The notes under the pieces: model-generated
The model's database searches: none
Told to the model about the DNA's origin: nothing
Seen by the model: only the letters and a program-made list of their open reading frames with translations
Translations under genes and position numbers: made by a program
Part shown: positions 25,892-34,149 of the stretch, one piece after another
Position numbering within the stretch: position 1 is the first letter of the stretch
How the letters are laid out: each line of letters begins with the position of its first letter
Origin: Kingella denitrificans ATCC 33394
GTDB taxonomy: Bacteria; Pseudomonadota; Gammaproteobacteria; Burkholderiales; Neisseriaceae
Direction of reading: 5' to 3'
NCBI RefSeq assembly: GCF_000190695.1
Contig: NZ_GL870929.1
Location: forward strand, 1,831,249 to 1,895,248
Length of the DNA stretch: 64,000 bases

Positions 25892-26896
25892 CTATGGTTG
25901 TGCCGTGCCGTTGCCGCCGCATGCCTGCCAGGCCTGCAAAATCAGTTCGGGGCGGTTCGGGCGCAGCAGGTCGGCATCGGAGAGCATCCGCCGCCACACG
26001 CGGGCTTTGGGCAGGCCGTGCAGTAGCCCCAGATAGTGCCGCGCCATGTGCCGCAGGATGGTGCCTTGGTTTTTGGATAATTGCTGTTGCGCGTATTCGT
26101 ATAAACGCTGCACGATTTCGTCGCGTTCGGGTGCAGGCTGCTTTTCGCGGTAGAACAGGCGGTCCCAATCGTGCATGACAAACGGGTTGTGATAGGCTTC
26201 GCGCCCCACCATCACGCCATCGACATGCTGCAAATGCAGGGCGATGTCTTCATTGGTGCGGATGCCGCCGTTGATGATGATTTCCAAGTCGGGAAATTCT
26301 TGTTTCAGGCGGTACACCAGTTCGTAGCGCAGCGGCGGCACTTCGCGGTTTTCTTTGGGCGACAGGCCGTCCAGCCAGGCATTGCGCGCGTGGACGACAA
26401 ACGTGCGGCAGGGCGTGTGGCGCACCAAATGGCCGACAAAGTCTGCCAGCGGCGCGTATTCGGTTTGGCGGTCGATGCCGATGCGGTGTTTGACGGTTAC
26501 GGCGGTGTCGGGCGCGGCATCCTGCATGGCGTTTAGGCAGTCGGCCACCAGCGGCGCGTCCAGCATCAGGCATGCGCCGAATGCGCCTTTTTGCACGCGG
26601 GGGCTGGGGCAGCCACAGTTCAGGTTGATTTCGTCATAGCCGTATTCGGCGGCTTTGCGGGCAGCCTGCGCCAAAAGGTTCGGTTCGCTGCCGCCCAGTT
26701 GCAGGGCGACGGGGTTTTCGCATTCGTTGCGCGCCAAAAAGCGGTCCGGGTCGCCGAACACAATCGCGCCTGCGTTCACCATTTCGGTATAAAGCCAGGT
26801 GTGGCGGGTGATTTGCCGTGCCATGTAGCGGTAGTGGCGGTCGGTCCAATCCAGCATGGGGGCGACCGAAAGCGTGTGTTTGGGGAGGGTGTTCAT
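25892..26896 (-). CDS. dusA: tRNA-dihydrouridine(20/20a) synthase DusA
   Basis: A 334-residue FMN enzyme that reduces uridines in the tRNA D-loop. It starts [19 protein letters not shown] and has [21 protein letters not shown] with the catalytic Cys in GAFGAC (about residue 96), then the FMN phosphate motifs [10 protein letters not shown] and [13 protein letters not shown]. The length fits DusA. The ATG at 26896 is chosen because the longer frame runs through DUS. A DUS lies inside the gene near 26131 and encodes EKQPAPE. Confidence 0.95.
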   Translation of the reverse strand: MNTLPKHTLSVAPMLDWTDRHYRYMARQITRHTWLYTEMVNAGAIVFGDPDRFLARNECENPVALQLGGSEPNLLAQAARKAAEYGYDEINLNCGCPSPRVQKGAFGACLMLDAPLVADCLNAMQDAAPDTAVTVKHRIGIDRQTEYAPLADFVGHLVRHTPCRTFVVHARNAWLDGLSPKENREVPPLRYELVYRLKQEFPDLEIIINGGIRTNEDIALHLQHVDGVMVGREAYHNPFVMHDWDRLFYREKQPAPERDEIVQRLYEYAQQQLSKNQGTILRHMARHYLGLLHGLPKARVWRRMLSDADLLRPNRPELILQAWQACGGNGTAQP

Positions 26897-27227
26897 AAGG
26901 CTGTGCGGTGGTGGAAACGGGTGGGCATGATAAAGGAGTTGCGCGCTTTGTGCAAAGCAGCCTGCACTTGGGCGGGGCATCGGGATTTTGCAGGCTGCTC
27001 CTTTTCTGTGGGAAGAGGAGAGGGCTTTGGGGTCTTGCTGCAAACTTGGGTGCAGGCTGCTTTTTAGAGTGGGTATGGCGGCGATACGCCATGTCCTGCC
27101 GTTGCATTTGCCGCTGCCTGCGGGGAGGTGGGGTGCAGGCTGCTTTTGATGTTTCAGGCGGATTCAAAAGCAGCCTGCACTCCTCAAATTCAAGGTGCAG
27201 GCTGCTTTTTGGTTTTTGGCATGGCGG
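26897..27227. other. Gene-free gap rich in DUS
   Basis: About 330 bases without a convincing gene. It holds five DUS, three of them clustered at 27133-27210, and one copy of a 44-bp DUS-plus-hairpin unit (27050-27093) that recurs at 37294-37338. Confidence 0.7.
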
Positions 27228-27818
27228 CTACACCAATCCGGCGGCGTGAAAGAATGCGCGGTAGGCTTCGGCTTTTTTGGCCAGCGCCAACGGATAGGCG
27301 CGCGATGTGGACGGCAGCCGCGTTAGTTGCAGGCTGCGTTCGCCGCAGGGGTAGGGCACGGTTTCGCCCGTTTTGGGCAGCTTGGTTTTTTGCGGCAGCT
27401 TGCCGATAAGGATTTCCGTGGCTTTGCCGCCGGTGGTGCCGATGCGCGACACTTGCGGCATTTGCGCCAGCACGGCGGGTAAATCCACGCTTTCGACAAC
27501 GTGCAGGAATTCGTCCGAAGCATTGCCGTGCATGCGGACGGCTTTGAACACGGTGGGGCAGGAGGCGATGCCGCGTTCCCACAGGAAAGCTTTGATTTTT
27601 TCGGCATCGAACGCTTTGCCCGATGCGGCGATGAAATGCGCGGGGTCGTTGAAAAAGACGATGCCGTACACGCGCCACATGTCGTTTTGGAAATTGGGGT
27701 AGTGAAACGCCATGGCGCGTTTGTCGGGCGGCGGCGGGAACGTGCCCATCAGCATCACGGTGGCGTGCGGCGGCAGCACGGGCGGATAGGGCAGGGTTTC
27801 GATGATTTGGGTGTTCAT
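27228..27818 (-). CDS. Uracil-DNA glycosylase-family protein
   Basis: A 196-residue protein of the UDG superfamily. The N-terminal region LMGTFPPPPDKRAMAFHYPNFQNDMWRVYG (about residues 23-52) carries the GxFPP active-site type and Tyr/Asn residues that line the uracil pocket, and later LPSTSRAYPLALAKK resembles the motif 2 loop. It probably removes damaged or mismatched bases. The ATG at 27818 begins MNTQIIETLPYPPVLPP. Substrate preference is not predictable from sequence. Confidence 0.78.
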   Translation of the reverse strand: MNTQIIETLPYPPVLPPHATVMLMGTFPPPPDKRAMAFHYPNFQNDMWRVYGIVFFNDPAHFIAASGKAFDAEKIKAFLWERGIASCPTVFKAVRMHGNASDEFLHVVESVDLPAVLAQMPQVSRIGTTGGKATEILIGKLPQKTKLPKTGETVPYPCGERSLQLTRLPSTSRAYPLALAKKAEAYRAFFHAAGLV

Positions 27819-27939
27819 GGGATTCGGTTTTGGGTTAGGCGGTTGGGTGCAGGCTGCTTTTGCTTTGCCGTGTGGAAACGGGGATTGTACTGCCGATTTA
27901 AACGGAATGATACCGTGCAGGGTATTTGAATCGGCCATA

Positions 27940-27984
27940 AAAAAGCAGCCTGCACATCAGAATTGAACGTGCAGGCTGCTTTTT
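27940..27984. terminator. Inverted DUS pair after the citrate transporter gene
   Basis: AAAAAGCAGCCTGCAC and GTGCAGGCTGCTTTT form a hairpin 17 bases beyond the CitMHS stop. Confidence 0.75.
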
Positions 27985-28000
27985 GCATAAGGCAAACTGT

Positions 28001-29362
28001 TTATAAGGCCACGCCGGCAAATAAAAACATGCTCAATGCAAACAGCACGAAAATCCCAATGGCCCATTTTGCCGATTCAAGCTGCCATTTACCCATGTCC
28101 ACCCCCGTTTGCTGCAAGAGCAGATAAATAAAGCCGACCAATGGGCTGAGCAGGTGGAATGCCTGCCCAGCGGTGGAGGCAAGGGCAATGTCCAGCGCGC
28201 TGAAACCGTTGCGCAGCCCCACTTCGTTCAACACGGGCAGCACGCCCAAATAAAAAGCATCGTTGCTTAAGAAAAAAGTGCCGGGCACGGAGAGCAGCGC
28301 TACAATCAATGCCCAATGGCTGCCGAACCGTTCTGGAATCAGCGTGGCAAGCGAATGCCCCATTGCCTGGTTCATGCCGGTGCCGGACAACACGCCCATG
28401 AACACGCCTGCCGCCAGTACCATGAAAATGACCGGAACGGCGGCGGCGCCATATTTTTCCACAATGCGCCGCTGGTTCACGGGGCGCGGATAGTTCACGG
28501 TCAGGGCAATCGCCAATCCGGTGGCGAAAATCAATGCGGCGTGGATTTTAGGCAAACCGAACATGCCGCCGAAAATCAGCTGAATCATCAGAATGGCGGT
28601 TAAGATAAAGTTGAACCACACCATTTTGGGGCGCGCCAAATCTGCGTCTTCACGGTATTGTTCCGCCATAATCGCCGCCAGTTCTTTGTGGGTGAACTCG
28701 CGGATGCCCAAGCGTTTGCGCTCCTGCATGCCGCGGATGACTGCCACGGCGATGACCCAAACCGAAGCCATGACCATGCCCGGAATCAGCAGGCGCATCA
28801 ATTCGCCTTCGTCCACGTTCAGCGCGGTGATGATGCGCGCGGTGGGGCCGCCCCAAGGCAGCAAATTCATGATGGAATTGGACAAAATCACAATCACTGC
28901 CAAATCCATCATTTTCATGTTTAATTTTTTATACACGGGGATTAGCGCAGAACAGACGACCAGCGTGGTGGTGGAGCCGTCGCCGTCCACGGAAACTGTC
29001 AAAGCCAGCAAGGCCGTGCCCACCAGTACTTTCAGCGGGTCGCCTTTAATCACTTTCACGATGAAATTGACCGCCGGATTGAACAAACCCGCCGTGAGCA
29101 TCATGCCGAAATACAGGATGGCGAACAGCAGCATCAGCGCCGTGCCCGCCACGCCGTTAATGTCCAGTTTTGCATTGCCAATCATGCCGGCAATGGCGAA
29201 TTTGGGGATGTCCGATGCCGTGTAACCGAATTCGCCGAACCAGCCCGTGCCCAGCCCTACTGCCAAAGGCACGAGCACGAGCGCGGTGAACGGTGGGGCT
29301 TTGCGCGTCATAATCAGCAGCATGAAGCCTGCCACAATCAAAACACCGAATAGTGCCAACAT
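28001..29362 (-). CDS. CitMHS-family citrate transporter
   Basis: A 453-residue inner-membrane transporter with about twelve hydrophobic segments. It carries CitMHS family features: GFGYTASDIPKFAIAGMIGN-type N-terminal half, VSVDGDGSTTTLVVCSALIP near 132 and SNDAFYLGVLPVLNE near 365. The family imports metal-citrate complexes with protons. A GGAG ribosome site sits just before the ATG. It is isolated between DUS clusters, and no citrate metabolism genes lie nearby. Confidence 0.9.
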   Translation of the reverse strand: MLALFGVLIVAGFMLLIMTRKAPPFTALVLVPLAVGLGTGWFGEFGYTASDIPKFAIAGMIGNAKLDINGVAGTALMLLFAILYFGMMLTAGLFNPAVNFIVKVIKGDPLKVLVGTALLALTVSVDGDGSTTTLVVCSALIPVYKKLNMKMMDLAVIVILSNSIMNLLPWGGPTARIITALNVDEGELMRLLIPGMVMASVWVIAVAVIRGMQERKRLGIREFTHKELAAIMAEQYREDADLARPKMVWFNFILTAILMIQLIFGGMFGLPKIHAALIFATGLAIALTVNYPRPVNQRRIVEKYGAAAVPVIFMVLAAGVFMGVLSGTGMNQAMGHSLATLIPERFGSHWALIVALLSVPGTFFLSNDAFYLGVLPVLNEVGLRNGFSALDIALASTAGQAFHLLSPLVGFIYLLLQQTGVDMGKWQLESAKWAIGIFVLFALSMFLFAGVAL

Positions 29363-29480
29363 AAAATCTCCGTTTCTTATTCTTGAGTGGTTGCAAATAC
29401 GTTAAGCAATTTAAATTTCACGTTGGGATTTGTAAAATCCAATGTTGTGATGATGGGAATTTGTTTTTTTGATTGGCGCG

Positions 29481-29549
29481 GTGCAGGCTGCTTTTTCGGA
29501 CATAAAAAAGCAGCCTGCACATTCACAAAACGAAGTGCAGGCTGCTTTT
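29481..29549. repeat. Triple DUS cluster
   Basis: Three DUS occur in 69 bases in alternating orientation (29481, 29504 and 29535). They form two possible hairpins and follow the OsmC gene stop at 29557. Confidence 0.85.
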
Positions 29550-29556
29550 CAGCCCC

Positions 29557-30030
29557 TCATTCCACCGTAATCTCACACTCACATTCCACTTCGAAATTCA
29601 ACGAATTGGCGATAAAGCACAAACGGTGCGCTTCGTGGTGCAGGGCTTTGGCTTGTTCGATGTGCTGCGCTTGGGTGATGGTAACCTGCGGGCGCAGTGT
29701 GGCTTTGACGAATCTGCCCGGCTGCGTGCGGCTGCCTTCGTCCATCACGGCTTCGGCGTGGTCGGTGTAGGCGGTAACGGTAATGCCTGCGGCGCTGCAC
29801 AGGTGCAGGTACCAAAGTTTGTGGCAGGCGGAAACGGCGGCCAGCAGCATGTCTTCGGGGTTGTGGCGGTGTTCGTCGCCGCGAAAGGCGGGGTCGGACG
29901 AGCCAAATAGATCGGGTTTGCCGGCGATTCGGACGGTGTAATCACGCGAATAGGCGGTGTAGGACGATGTGCCGCTGCCCAAGTTGCCCGTCCATTCGAC
30001 GGTGGCGAGGTAGGTGTGTTGTTTGCTCAT
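29557..30030 (-). CDS. OsmC family protein
   Basis: A 157-residue OsmC/Ohr-superfamily protein. Members use two cysteines to reduce organic hydroperoxides. Here the region MLLAAVSACHKLWYLHLCSAAGI (about residues 61-83) contains the first conserved Cys at the helix start, and the second lies in RLCFIANSLNFEVECE (about 136). It opens HTYLATVEWTGNLGSGTSSYTAYSRDY and keeps FRGDEHRHNPEDML. It probably has a role in peroxide defence in the cytoplasm. The gene stands alone with a ribosome site AGGAGACACCC before the ATG. Confidence 0.88.
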   Translation of the reverse strand: MSKQHTYLATVEWTGNLGSGTSSYTAYSRDYTVRIAGKPDLFGSSDPAFRGDEHRHNPEDMLLAAVSACHKLWYLHLCSAAGITVTAYTDHAEAVMDEGSRTQPGRFVKATLRPQVTITQAQHIEQAKALHHEAHRLCFIANSLNFEVECECEITVE

Positions 30031-30243
30031 GGGTGTCTCCTTGTGGCTTGGTGGTTTTGCTGCGTTGAAACTGCGCTTTGCAGGCAGCCTGCACGGATTA
30101 TACCGAACGGGCGGCGCAGCCGAATATCCGGATTTGCCGTGGGTTGATTGAATGTGCAGGCTGCTTTTTCAGGTGGCCGCCTTGCCCGATTTATTTTCTT
30201 TCTTTATTATCCCGCACTTTGTTTTACCCGAAGAAAGAACGCC

Positions 30244-30651
30244 ATGTCTGTCTCCTTTGTCCGCACCGCGCTTCTGGCCGGCCTCGTTTGCCTGTCCGCC
30301 GCCTGCTCCAGCCTCGATTCCAGCATGAAACGCTATGTCGGCAAACCCATCGATATTGTTTACGAACGCTACGGCCGCGAACCCGACGTCGCCCGCAAAA
30401 GAGTGGGCGAAAACCGATATTCCTATTTCTGGCGATTCACCTACTACTACCCCGGCGGCCGCGAATACCAAGGCAGCAGCCAAAACGGTCCCGTCATCAC
30501 CAATTATTACAGCAACGTCTGCTACGGCCAGCACAGCGACCGCACCTTTTTCACCGATTCGGAAGGCATCATCATCGATTACCATTGGGCGCTCAGCAAT
30601 TCATGGCGCGTGAATTGTAACAATCATGTTTTGGGACGGCCGCCACGATAA
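30244..30651 (+). CDS. Small lipoprotein, unknown function
   Basis: A 135-residue lipoprotein. The signal peptide MSVSFVRTALLAGLVCLSAAC-S has a lipobox, and the mature part has KPIDIVYERYGREPD (an Omp85/BamE-like small alpha-beta pattern) and many tyrosines. The similarity to the SmpA/BamE fold is weak and only suggested. The ATG at 30244 has AAGAAAG upstream. DUS sit upstream and downstream. Confidence 0.7.
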   Translation: MSVSFVRTALLAGLVCLSAACSSLDSSMKRYVGKPIDIVYERYGREPDVARKRVGENRYSYFWRFTYYYPGGREYQGSSQNGPVITNYYSNVCYGQHSDRTFFTDSEGIIIDYHWALSNSWRVNCNNHVLGRPPR

Positions 30652-30690
30652 GGCCGCCTGAAAACGCGAGCTTCCACGGTGTTGGAACAC

Positions 30691-30735
30691 AAAAGCAGCC
30701 TGCACATTTATAAAACAAAGTGCAGGCTGCTTTTT
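30691..30735. terminator. Inverted DUS pair between convergent genes
   Basis: AAAAGCAGCCTGCAC and GTGCAGGCTGCTTTTT lie between the lipoprotein gene and the convergent SRPBCC gene, so the hairpin can serve both. Confidence 0.75.
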
Positions 30736-30741
30736 GCATGC

Positions 30742-31146
30742 TTAAATGTTTTGCAATTTGCGGCATAAATCGCGGCGGTATTTCTGCTGCTGCCGGCGCA
30801 GATAAAATTTGACCAGCCAGCGCGGCAGCCATTTTTTCAGCGTAATGTCTTCGGCAAAATCCAACTCGGTGCAGTTGTCGTCCAATGCGGTAAAACGCCC
30901 CGTCCAATGTCCGGAAAAATAGTCGTTTTCCATGTCAAACGCCCATAAATGCGGCGGCTGCATTTGGGTAACGCGAAACAGTGTGGCAGCACCGGATTGG
31001 GTGTGCTCGACAAACTGTGTGTCGTCCAGCCGTTCGATTTTGGCCAAATCGCTGCGCCATGCGTAGTCGGTCAGTGAAGTAACGGTGCGCCACACGGTTT
31101 GGATGTTGGCGGGGACGGTGTAGCGGATGCGGGATTGGACGGTCAT
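30742..31146 (-). CDS. SRPBCC (START-like) domain protein
   Basis: A 134-residue protein with the polyketide-cyclase/SRPBCC pattern: VPANIQTVWRTVTSLTDYAWRSDLAKIE at residues 11-38, then alternating beta-strands, and a long C-terminal helix (WLVKFYLRRQQQKYRRDLCRKLQ). The fold binds small hydrophobic ligands. The function is otherwise unknown. It lies 45 bases downstream of the AlkD-like gene and is probably cotranscribed with it. Confidence 0.78.
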   Translation of the reverse strand: MTVQSRIRYTVPANIQTVWRTVTSLTDYAWRSDLAKIERLDDTQFVEHTQSGAATLFRVTQMQPPHLWAFDMENDYFSGHWTGRFTALDDNCTELDFAEDITLKKWLPRWLVKFYLRRQQQKYRRDLCRKLQNI

Positions 31147-31191
31147 GGGGATTCCTCTGCGTTCGGGTTAAACGGGATTTCAGGCAGCCTT

Positions 31192-31848
31192 TCACAGCAA
31201 ATATTTACCCGCTTCGCGCAGGCTCAGTTTGGCCATTTTGTGCCGGTGGCGGTCGATAAAGTCTTGTACCCATGCGGGGTTGTTTTTGCTGTAATCGCGC
31301 AATGCCCAGCCGATGGCTTTGTTGATGAAAAATTCTTTTTGCCCCAGATTGTTGCAGATGATTTTTTCCAGCAGCGCGGTGTCAGTGTGCTGTTTGCGGA
31401 GCAGTTGGTGATCGATGGAGACGCGGCGCAGCCAGATGTTGTCGTCGGTACTCCATGCCAATAGGATGGTGTTGACTTCGGGGTGGCGCAGGGCAATGCC
31501 GCCGACAATGCGGTCGAGTACGTCGGAGCTGTCCCACCATGATTTTTCGGTAATCAGCGTCTGCAAACGCGGGATGTCCTGCGGGGTCAGGTGCTGCTGC
31601 ATTTTTTTCAGATATTCGAGCGCGGCGTATTGCAATTCGCGGTGCGGGTCATCCCAGCAGCGGCGCACAAAATCCCAATCGACCGGCTGTTTGGCGGCGT
31701 CTTTGAGAAACGGGCGGCACAGGCGGGCGAGCTGGGGTTTGCCGATACCGAAATAGGCAAAACGGTGTTTCATGTATGCCTGCATTGGCACGGCGCGTTC
31801 TGGGTTGGCGTGTTGTTGCAGGACGGCGAGCAGGGCTGGGTAGTCCAT
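31192..31848 (-). CDS. AlkD-like DNA alkylation repair protein
   Basis: A 218-residue HEAT-repeat protein of the AlkD family of DNA glycosylases, which remove bulky or cationic alkylated bases without flipping. The helical repeats are evident, with WDDPHRELQYAALEYL (about 65), SWWDSSDVLDRIVGG (about 102), WLRRVSIDHQLL (about 137) and the terminal WVQDFIDRHRHKMAKLSLREAGKYL. The conserved Trp and Asp residues of the DNA-binding cleft appear present. It may form a short operon with the SRPBCC gene. Confidence 0.87.
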   Translation of the reverse strand: MDYPALLAVLQQHANPERAVPMQAYMKHRFAYFGIGKPQLARLCRPFLKDAAKQPVDWDFVRRCWDDPHRELQYAALEYLKKMQQHLTPQDIPRLQTLITEKSWWDSSDVLDRIVGGIALRHPEVNTILLAWSTDDNIWLRRVSIDHQLLRKQHTDTALLEKIICNNLGQKEFFINKAIGWALRDYSKNNPAWVQDFIDRHRHKMAKLSLREAGKYLL

Positions 31849-31933
31849 AGGGTTTTCCTTATCTTGGGAACGGGCGGGGTTCGGGTCGTCTGAAAGGGTT
31901 TTGAATTGGGATGCAGGCTGCTCTTTTTTGTTT

Positions 31934-32299
31934 TCAGGTAGCCGGGAAACGCTTGGCCGCTACTTCCAGCATTTTCCATTCGCCACCGCTGCCGTGGTAG
32001 GTTTCGGCATCAATCTCGAACACGGCGTTGCAGTGCGTGCATTGGAAATAGTGGGTCAGGCAATCGTACCAGCCGTGCAGGCGGCGGTTGCCCTGCGGGT
32101 CGGTGTCGATGATGTAACCGCTGCGGGCGAAGGTTTCGACATAATCGGTGTTGATGTGTTCCGCTTGGGAATAGGAGAGCGTGATGTCGGCCAGCGTGCC
32201 GTCTGCCAGGCGGTCGGCGGCGCGCAGCAGTATTTTCGACAGTTTTTGCGGGGTTTGGATGCGGACGGTGGGGCGCAGGTCGGCGCAGTAATCGCACAT
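31934..32299 (-). CDS. Hypothetical protein with paired cysteines
   Basis: A 121-residue soluble protein with CDYC at the N-terminus and CTHC (about residue 92) in the second half, a possible zinc site. The middle SYSQAEHINTDYVETFARSGYIID is helical. The family is not recognised. The next gene upstream on the same strand, at 32342, encodes an Imm63-like protein, so an immunity or toxin context is possible but not shown. Confidence 0.6.
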   Translation of the reverse strand: MCDYCADLRPTVRIQTPQKLSKILLRAADRLADGTLADITLSYSQAEHINTDYVETFARSGYIIDTDPQGNRRLHGWYDCLTHYFQCTHCNAVFEIDAETYHGSGGEWKMLEVAAKRFPAT

Positions 32300-32341
32300 G
32301 GTTCGGGCCTTTCGTGGGGAACATTGGGTGCAGGCTGCTTT

Positions 32342-32806
32342 TTAGGCTGCGTTGTCGAGATAGGGGTGTTGTTGCAAGATGGTGTCTATTTCCGCTTTGC
32401 GCCATGCGGCGTAATCGGGGTGGATGGCGGCCAAAAGTTCGAGCTGTTTGGCAAACAGGATGCGGCGGAAGTCTTGGTCGGGCAGGCGGTGGTCCAGTTC
32501 GTATTGTCCGGCGATATAGTGGGTGATGTCTTGCAGCGGATAATACAGGAAACGGTGCAGGTCGGCGGCGCCTTCGTCGCAGTAAATTGTGCCGCGTTCG
32601 GCGATGATGTAGCGGTATGGGGCGTGCGGGTTGTCATCGCGGTAGGTGATGGTGGTGCCGTCTGAAAAGGCTTCGGTGGTGCTGTCGGCGAAATAGAGCC
32701 AGTTCAGGCAGTCGTCGGGCAGCCCCGCACGGCGCACGGCGGCGAGGAGTGCATCGCGAACTTGGCGGATTTTTTGGCGCAGGATGACGAGGGAGTTGGC
32801 TGGCAT
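32342..32806 (-). CDS. Imm63-like immunity protein
   Basis: A 154-residue soluble protein that resembles the Imm63 family of polymorphic-toxin immunity proteins. It has YRYIIAERGTIYCDEGAADLHRFLYYPLQDITHYIAGQYELDHR (about 64-107) followed by DFRRILFAKQLELLAAI and a C-terminal ILQQHPYLDN. I recall this pattern from the family and could not test it. No cognate toxin gene is visible next to it, so it may be an orphan. The gene lies downstream of a 22-codon frame at 32841-32909. Confidence 0.6.
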   Translation of the reverse strand: MPANSLVILRQKIRQVRDALLAAVRRAGLPDDCLNWLYFADSTTEAFSDGTTITYRDDNPHAPYRYIIAERGTIYCDEGAADLHRFLYYPLQDITHYIAGQYELDHRLPDQDFRRILFAKQLELLAAIHPDYAAWRKAEIDTILQQHPYLDNAA

Positions 32807-32840
32807 AATATTCTCCTTGCGGGTTTACAGGGTGCAGGCT

Positions 32841-32909
32841 TCAGGTTCTTCCCCGTCGGTTCAAAATGGCCGTTTCGTTGAAATAGAGTTTGGCGGTGGT
32901 TTTCTGCAT
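32841..32909 (-). pseudogene. Very short reading frame, possible gene remnant
   Basis: Twenty-two codons from an ATG (MQKTTAKLYFNETAILNRRG...) just upstream of the Imm63-like gene. It may be the start of a lost gene, a small leader peptide or chance. Confidence 0.25.
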
Positions 32910-33039
32910 GGGGGATTCCTTGACGGGATTGGGACAGGCTGTGCTTGATTGGTGAAGTGCAGGCTGCTTTTAAAGTTGCAGACGGCTTCAGGCTACCTGA
33001 AAATGGAGTTCCTGCGAAGCCAAAAAGCAGCCTGCACTT

Positions 33040-33894
33040 TCAGCCAGCCTTCCCCACTGCCCGTTGCACCCCGAAAATCGAAGCCAGCACCAGCGCGAAG
33101 CCCGCCAGCGATTTCGCGTCCATGTCCTGGCCGAGGAACAGCCAGCCCAGCACGAAGGCGCAGACTGGGCTGAGCAATCCCAGCGACGACACGGCGGCGG
33201 GCGGCAGTTTAGCGATGCCGTCGAACCACAGCACATAAGCCAGCACCGCGCCGAACAAGCACAGATACAGGTAGCCGTCGATGTTGGCCGCGCTTAACGT
33301 TTCCAGCGGCGGTTCGGCCAGCAGGGCGACGGGCAGCAGGCACAGTCCGCCGATAAACAGCTGCCAGCCGGTGAACGCCAACACGGGCAGCGAAGTGCGG
33401 CGGTGTTTCGACAAATACACGCCCAAGGCCATCGCCGCCGCGCCCGCCAGTGCCGCCAAAATGCCCAGCGTGTCATAGCGCGCCTGCGGCGACAGCACCA
33501 ACAGCGCAATCCCCGCCACGCCCGCCGCCGCCCAGCCCCAAGCCGCTTTCGGCGGCATGGTTTTGCCGATTAACCAAGTGAACACCAGCACCATCAGTGT
33601 CTGCGTGGAACTCAGCACCGCCGCCAATCCGCCCGGCAAACGGTACGCCGCCACAAACAGCATGGCCTGGAAAAAGCCGATGTTCAGAAACCCGAGCAGG
33701 GCGACAAAGCCCCATTCGCCGCGCCGAGGCAGCCTGCGCGTCCACGCCAACAGCAACAGCCCGGCGGGTAAAACACGGATAAGCGCGGCGGTGAACGGGC
33801 GGTTCGGCGGCAGGAATTCGGTGGTCACGAGATAAGTGCTGCCCCAAATCAGCGGGGCGAGTGCGGTGGTGAAAATGGCAACGCGGCTTGTCAT
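33040..33894 (-). CDS. EamA/DMT-family exporter
   Basis: A 284-residue inner-membrane protein with ten predicted helices arranged as two EamA repeats. It has the N-terminal family motif PLIWGSTYLVTTEFLPP and, in the second half, SLGLLSPVCAFVLGWLFLGQ. EamA members export amino acids, metabolites or drugs. The promoter region carries two copies of a 20-bp palindrome that also occurs between the nitroreductase and marR genes, so MarR control is likely. It ends in a pair of well-spaced DUS. Confidence 0.88.
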   Translation of the reverse strand: MTSRVAIFTTALAPLIWGSTYLVTTEFLPPNRPFTAALIRVLPAGLLLLAWTRRLPRRGEWGFVALLGFLNIGFFQAMLFVAAYRLPGGLAAVLSSTQTLMVLVFTWLIGKTMPPKAAWGWAAAGVAGIALLVLSPQARYDTLGILAALAGAAAMALGVYLSKHRRTSLPVLAFTGWQLFIGGLCLLPVALLAEPPLETLSAANIDGYLYLCLFGAVLAYVLWFDGIAKLPPAAVSSLGLLSPVCAFVLGWLFLGQDMDAKSLAGFALVLASIFGVQRAVGKAG

Positions 33895-33921
33895 GACGTT
33901 GTTCCTGAAGGTTTGGGGTAT

Positions 33922-33941
33922 TTAACTTGAAATCGAGATAA
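33922..33941 (-). promoter_or_regulatory. MarR-type operator 1 (EamA promoter)
   Basis: It matches TTANCTTGANNTCAAGNTAA with one mismatch in the inner arm and lies 28 bases upstream of the EamA start. Confidence 0.7.
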
Positions 33942-33955
33942 ATAATAAAACATAA

Positions 33956-33975
33956 TTAGCTTGAAATCAAGATAA
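33956..33975 (-). promoter_or_regulatory. MarR-type operator 2 (EamA promoter)
   Basis: A perfect match to TTANCTTGANNTCAAGNTAA. Its centre is 34 bases from operator 1, about three helical turns. Confidence 0.75.
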
Positions 33976-34067
33976 TTTAAGCCGCAGGTTTGGGAAACGC
34001 GTTTTCAGACGACGTTTTTCTTTTAATAATAATTTAGTAATGGTCATTTAACACAGTCATCATCACC

Positions 34068-34096
34068 TTCTTTTGGTTACTTAGAAGGTTTATAAT
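34068..34096 (+). promoter_or_regulatory. Promoter for the SIR2-HerA operon
   Basis: A consensus TATAAT at 34091-34096 has a weak TTCTTT 17 bases upstream. An AAGGA ribosome site lies six bases before the SIR2 ATG at 34150. Confidence 0.5.
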
Positions 34097-34149
34097 AAGG
34101 GTACTCTAACAACTTGTCTAAATTAGAATATTTCATCTAAGGAAGCGAT